This document shows, in pieces, positions 35,952 through 36,909 of a DNA stretch of 36,909 nt (the stretch's first letter is position 1; every line of letters starts with the position of its first letter). This stretch comes from Gammaproteobacteria bacterium (GTDB lineage Bacteria > Pseudomonadota > Gammaproteobacteria > Burkholderiales > Rhodocyclaceae): positions 1-36,909 of the forward strand of contig JAHJVE010000009.1 of the NCBI GenBank assembly GCA_018828385.1, in the 5' to 3' direction. The notes below the pieces were generated by a model. It saw only the letters and a list, made by a program, of their open reading frames with translations. It was not told the DNA's origin and did no database searches. Both the position numbers and the translations under genes were made by a program.

Positions 35952-36909
35952 TCGTTGGGGCTGGGGGCGCTACCTGACGTGGCCGGCTTTTTCTTGCGCC
36001 GGCGGCGCTTCTTGTCGCCGGCTTGTTCCGGCTGGAGCATTTCGGCGCGCTCGTCGCCCTCGACCTTCTGGAAGCGGGTCCACCAGTCGGCCAGTTCCAT
36101 GTCGATTTCGCCCGATTCGGCGCGCAGCAGAAGGAAGTCGTAGCCGGCCCGGAAGCGCGGCTGTTCGAGCAGGGCGTAGGGGCGCTTGCCGGCACGCGCT
36201 TCGAAACGCGGCTGGAGGGCCCAGATGTCCTTGATGTCGCCGGCGATGCGGCGCGTGATGGCGAGCTTTTCGCCCTGCACGTCGATGACCGTATCCATCG
36301 CCTGATAGAGCGCCGGAATCTTCGATTCGCCCTTGGCCTTGAGCTTTTCCCAGTGAGCCAGCACTTCGTGCCAGAGCAGGGTGGCGAACAGGAAACCGGG
36401 CGAGACGCCTTTTTCCTGACGGATGCGGTCGTCGGTGTTCTTGAGCGAGAGCATGACGAATTTCTCGCCCATCGGCTGTTCGAGAATGACGTCAAGCAGC
36501 GGCAGCAGGCCGTGGTGCAGGCCTTCGTTGCGCAGCTGGGTGATGCATTTGACCGAATGCCCGGAGGTCAGCAACTTGAGCATTTCGTCGAAAAGGCGGG
36601 CGGCCGGCACGTTTTCGAGCAGGCTGGCCATTTCGCGGATCGGCTTCTTGGCTTCCGGATCGATCATCAGGCCGAGCTTGGCGGCGAGGCGGACGGCGCG
36701 CAGCATGCGCACCGGGTCTTCGCGGTAGCGGGCGCGCGGCTCGCCGATCATGCGCAGGGTTTTTTGCTTGAGGTCGCCGACGCCGTGGTGGTAGTCGATG
36801 ACGGCTTCGGTGGCCGGGTCGTAATACAGCGCGTTGGCCGTGAAGTCGCGGCGGGCGGCATCGTCGGCATGGCTGCCGAAAACGTTGTCGTGGAGGACGC
36901 GGCCGTGTT
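35948..36909 (-). CDS. pcnB: Poly(A) polymerase I PcnB, C-terminal part (5' end beyond window)
   Basis: The frame remains open to the window edge, leaving about 319 residues. The segment DNVFGSHADDAARRDFTANALYY at the edge is the hallmark of the poly(A)/CCA polymerase head domain, and PVRMLRAVRLAAKLGLMID is the following conserved helix. The C-terminus is basic (KKRRRRKKKP) as in bacterial PcnB, which distinguishes it from the CCA-adding enzyme. It adds 3' poly(A) tails that promote RNA decay. The N-terminal catalytic motif lies outside the window. Its stop overlaps folK by four bases. Confidence 0.95.
   Translation of the reverse strand, partial: HGRVLHDNVFGSHADDAARRDFTANALYYDPATEAVIDYHHGVGDLKQKTLRMIGEPRARYREDPVRMLRAVRLAAKLGLMIDPEAKKPIREMASLLENVPAARLFDEMLKLLTSGHSVKCITQLRNEGLHHGLLPLLDVILEQPMGEKFVMLSLKNTDDRIRQEKGVSPGFLFATLLWHEVLAHWEKLKAKGESKIPALYQAMDTVIDVQGEKLAITRRIAGDIKDIWALQPRFEARAGKRPYALLEQPRFRAGYDFLLLRAESGEIDMELADWWTRFQKVEGDERAEMLQPEQAGDKKRRRRKKKPATSGSAPSPNE

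Overview
The window is GC-rich DNA from a facultatively anaerobic, chemolithotrophic betaproteobacterium. The mix of NorCB, a SoxCDYZAXB operon with SoxCD, a pcnB-folK-pan neighbourhood and short-form cNor points to Rhodocyclaceae (Dechloromonas/Azonexus-like). The taxonomic call is an inference from gene content, not a database result. Coding density is very high and no gene-free stretch exceeds about 200 bases.

Layout. (1) 1-3263: 3' end of a giant type I-secreted adhesin (Calx-beta, Ig-like, vWA, PA14-like and RTX modules). (2) 3362-8991, minus strand: a nitric-oxide-reductase accessory operon running norE-norF-norQ-DUF4870-like membrane protein-polyferredoxin-norD-Crp/Fnr regulator, with overlapping or nearly abutting genes. 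(3) 9049-13057: a GNAT/DUF482 protein, a DUF302 protein and katG with a clear OxyR-type operator. (4) 13132-14956, minus: norCB. (5) 15112-17051: a NYN-domain nuclease-like protein and an unknown protein. (6) 17152-19275, minus: panB-panC-panD. (7) 19420-35066: a sulfur-oxidation region containing fccAB-like sulfide dehydrogenase, an ArsR regulator, soxCDYZAX, soxB, a rhodanese, a DUF2007/DUF2628 protein, a NifX-like protein, a degenerate HD protein, a YeeE/YedE transporter, soxW-like, a small cytochrome, soxH-like and a cytochrome c4-like protein. (8) 35116-36909, minus: a DUF486 membrane protein, folK and the 3' part of pcnB.

The cell encoded here can oxidise thiosulfate and sulfide in the periplasm (complete Sox plus flavocytochrome c) and reduce NO to N2O, which fits sulfur-driven denitrification. 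Several c-type cytochromes could link the two.

Two structural observations stand out. First, a dispersed motif with core YACGGTCRAC, usually followed by CCGGAAA and an A-rich tail, occurs about eleven times in both orientations. Copies lie between genes and inside panC, panB, fccB, soxD and the NYN gene. Second, a decayed copy of the DUF486 gene 3' end lies immediately upstream of panB, in the same orientation as the intact gene next to folK. pcnB-folK-pan linkage is a known ancestral order, so the whole sulfur region looks like an island of about 15.8 kb inserted into that cluster, bounded by about 50-bp direct repeats. A 122-bp imperfect palindrome also separates soxY from soxZ, and the sox-linked rhodanese appears to have lost its signal peptide to a frameshift.
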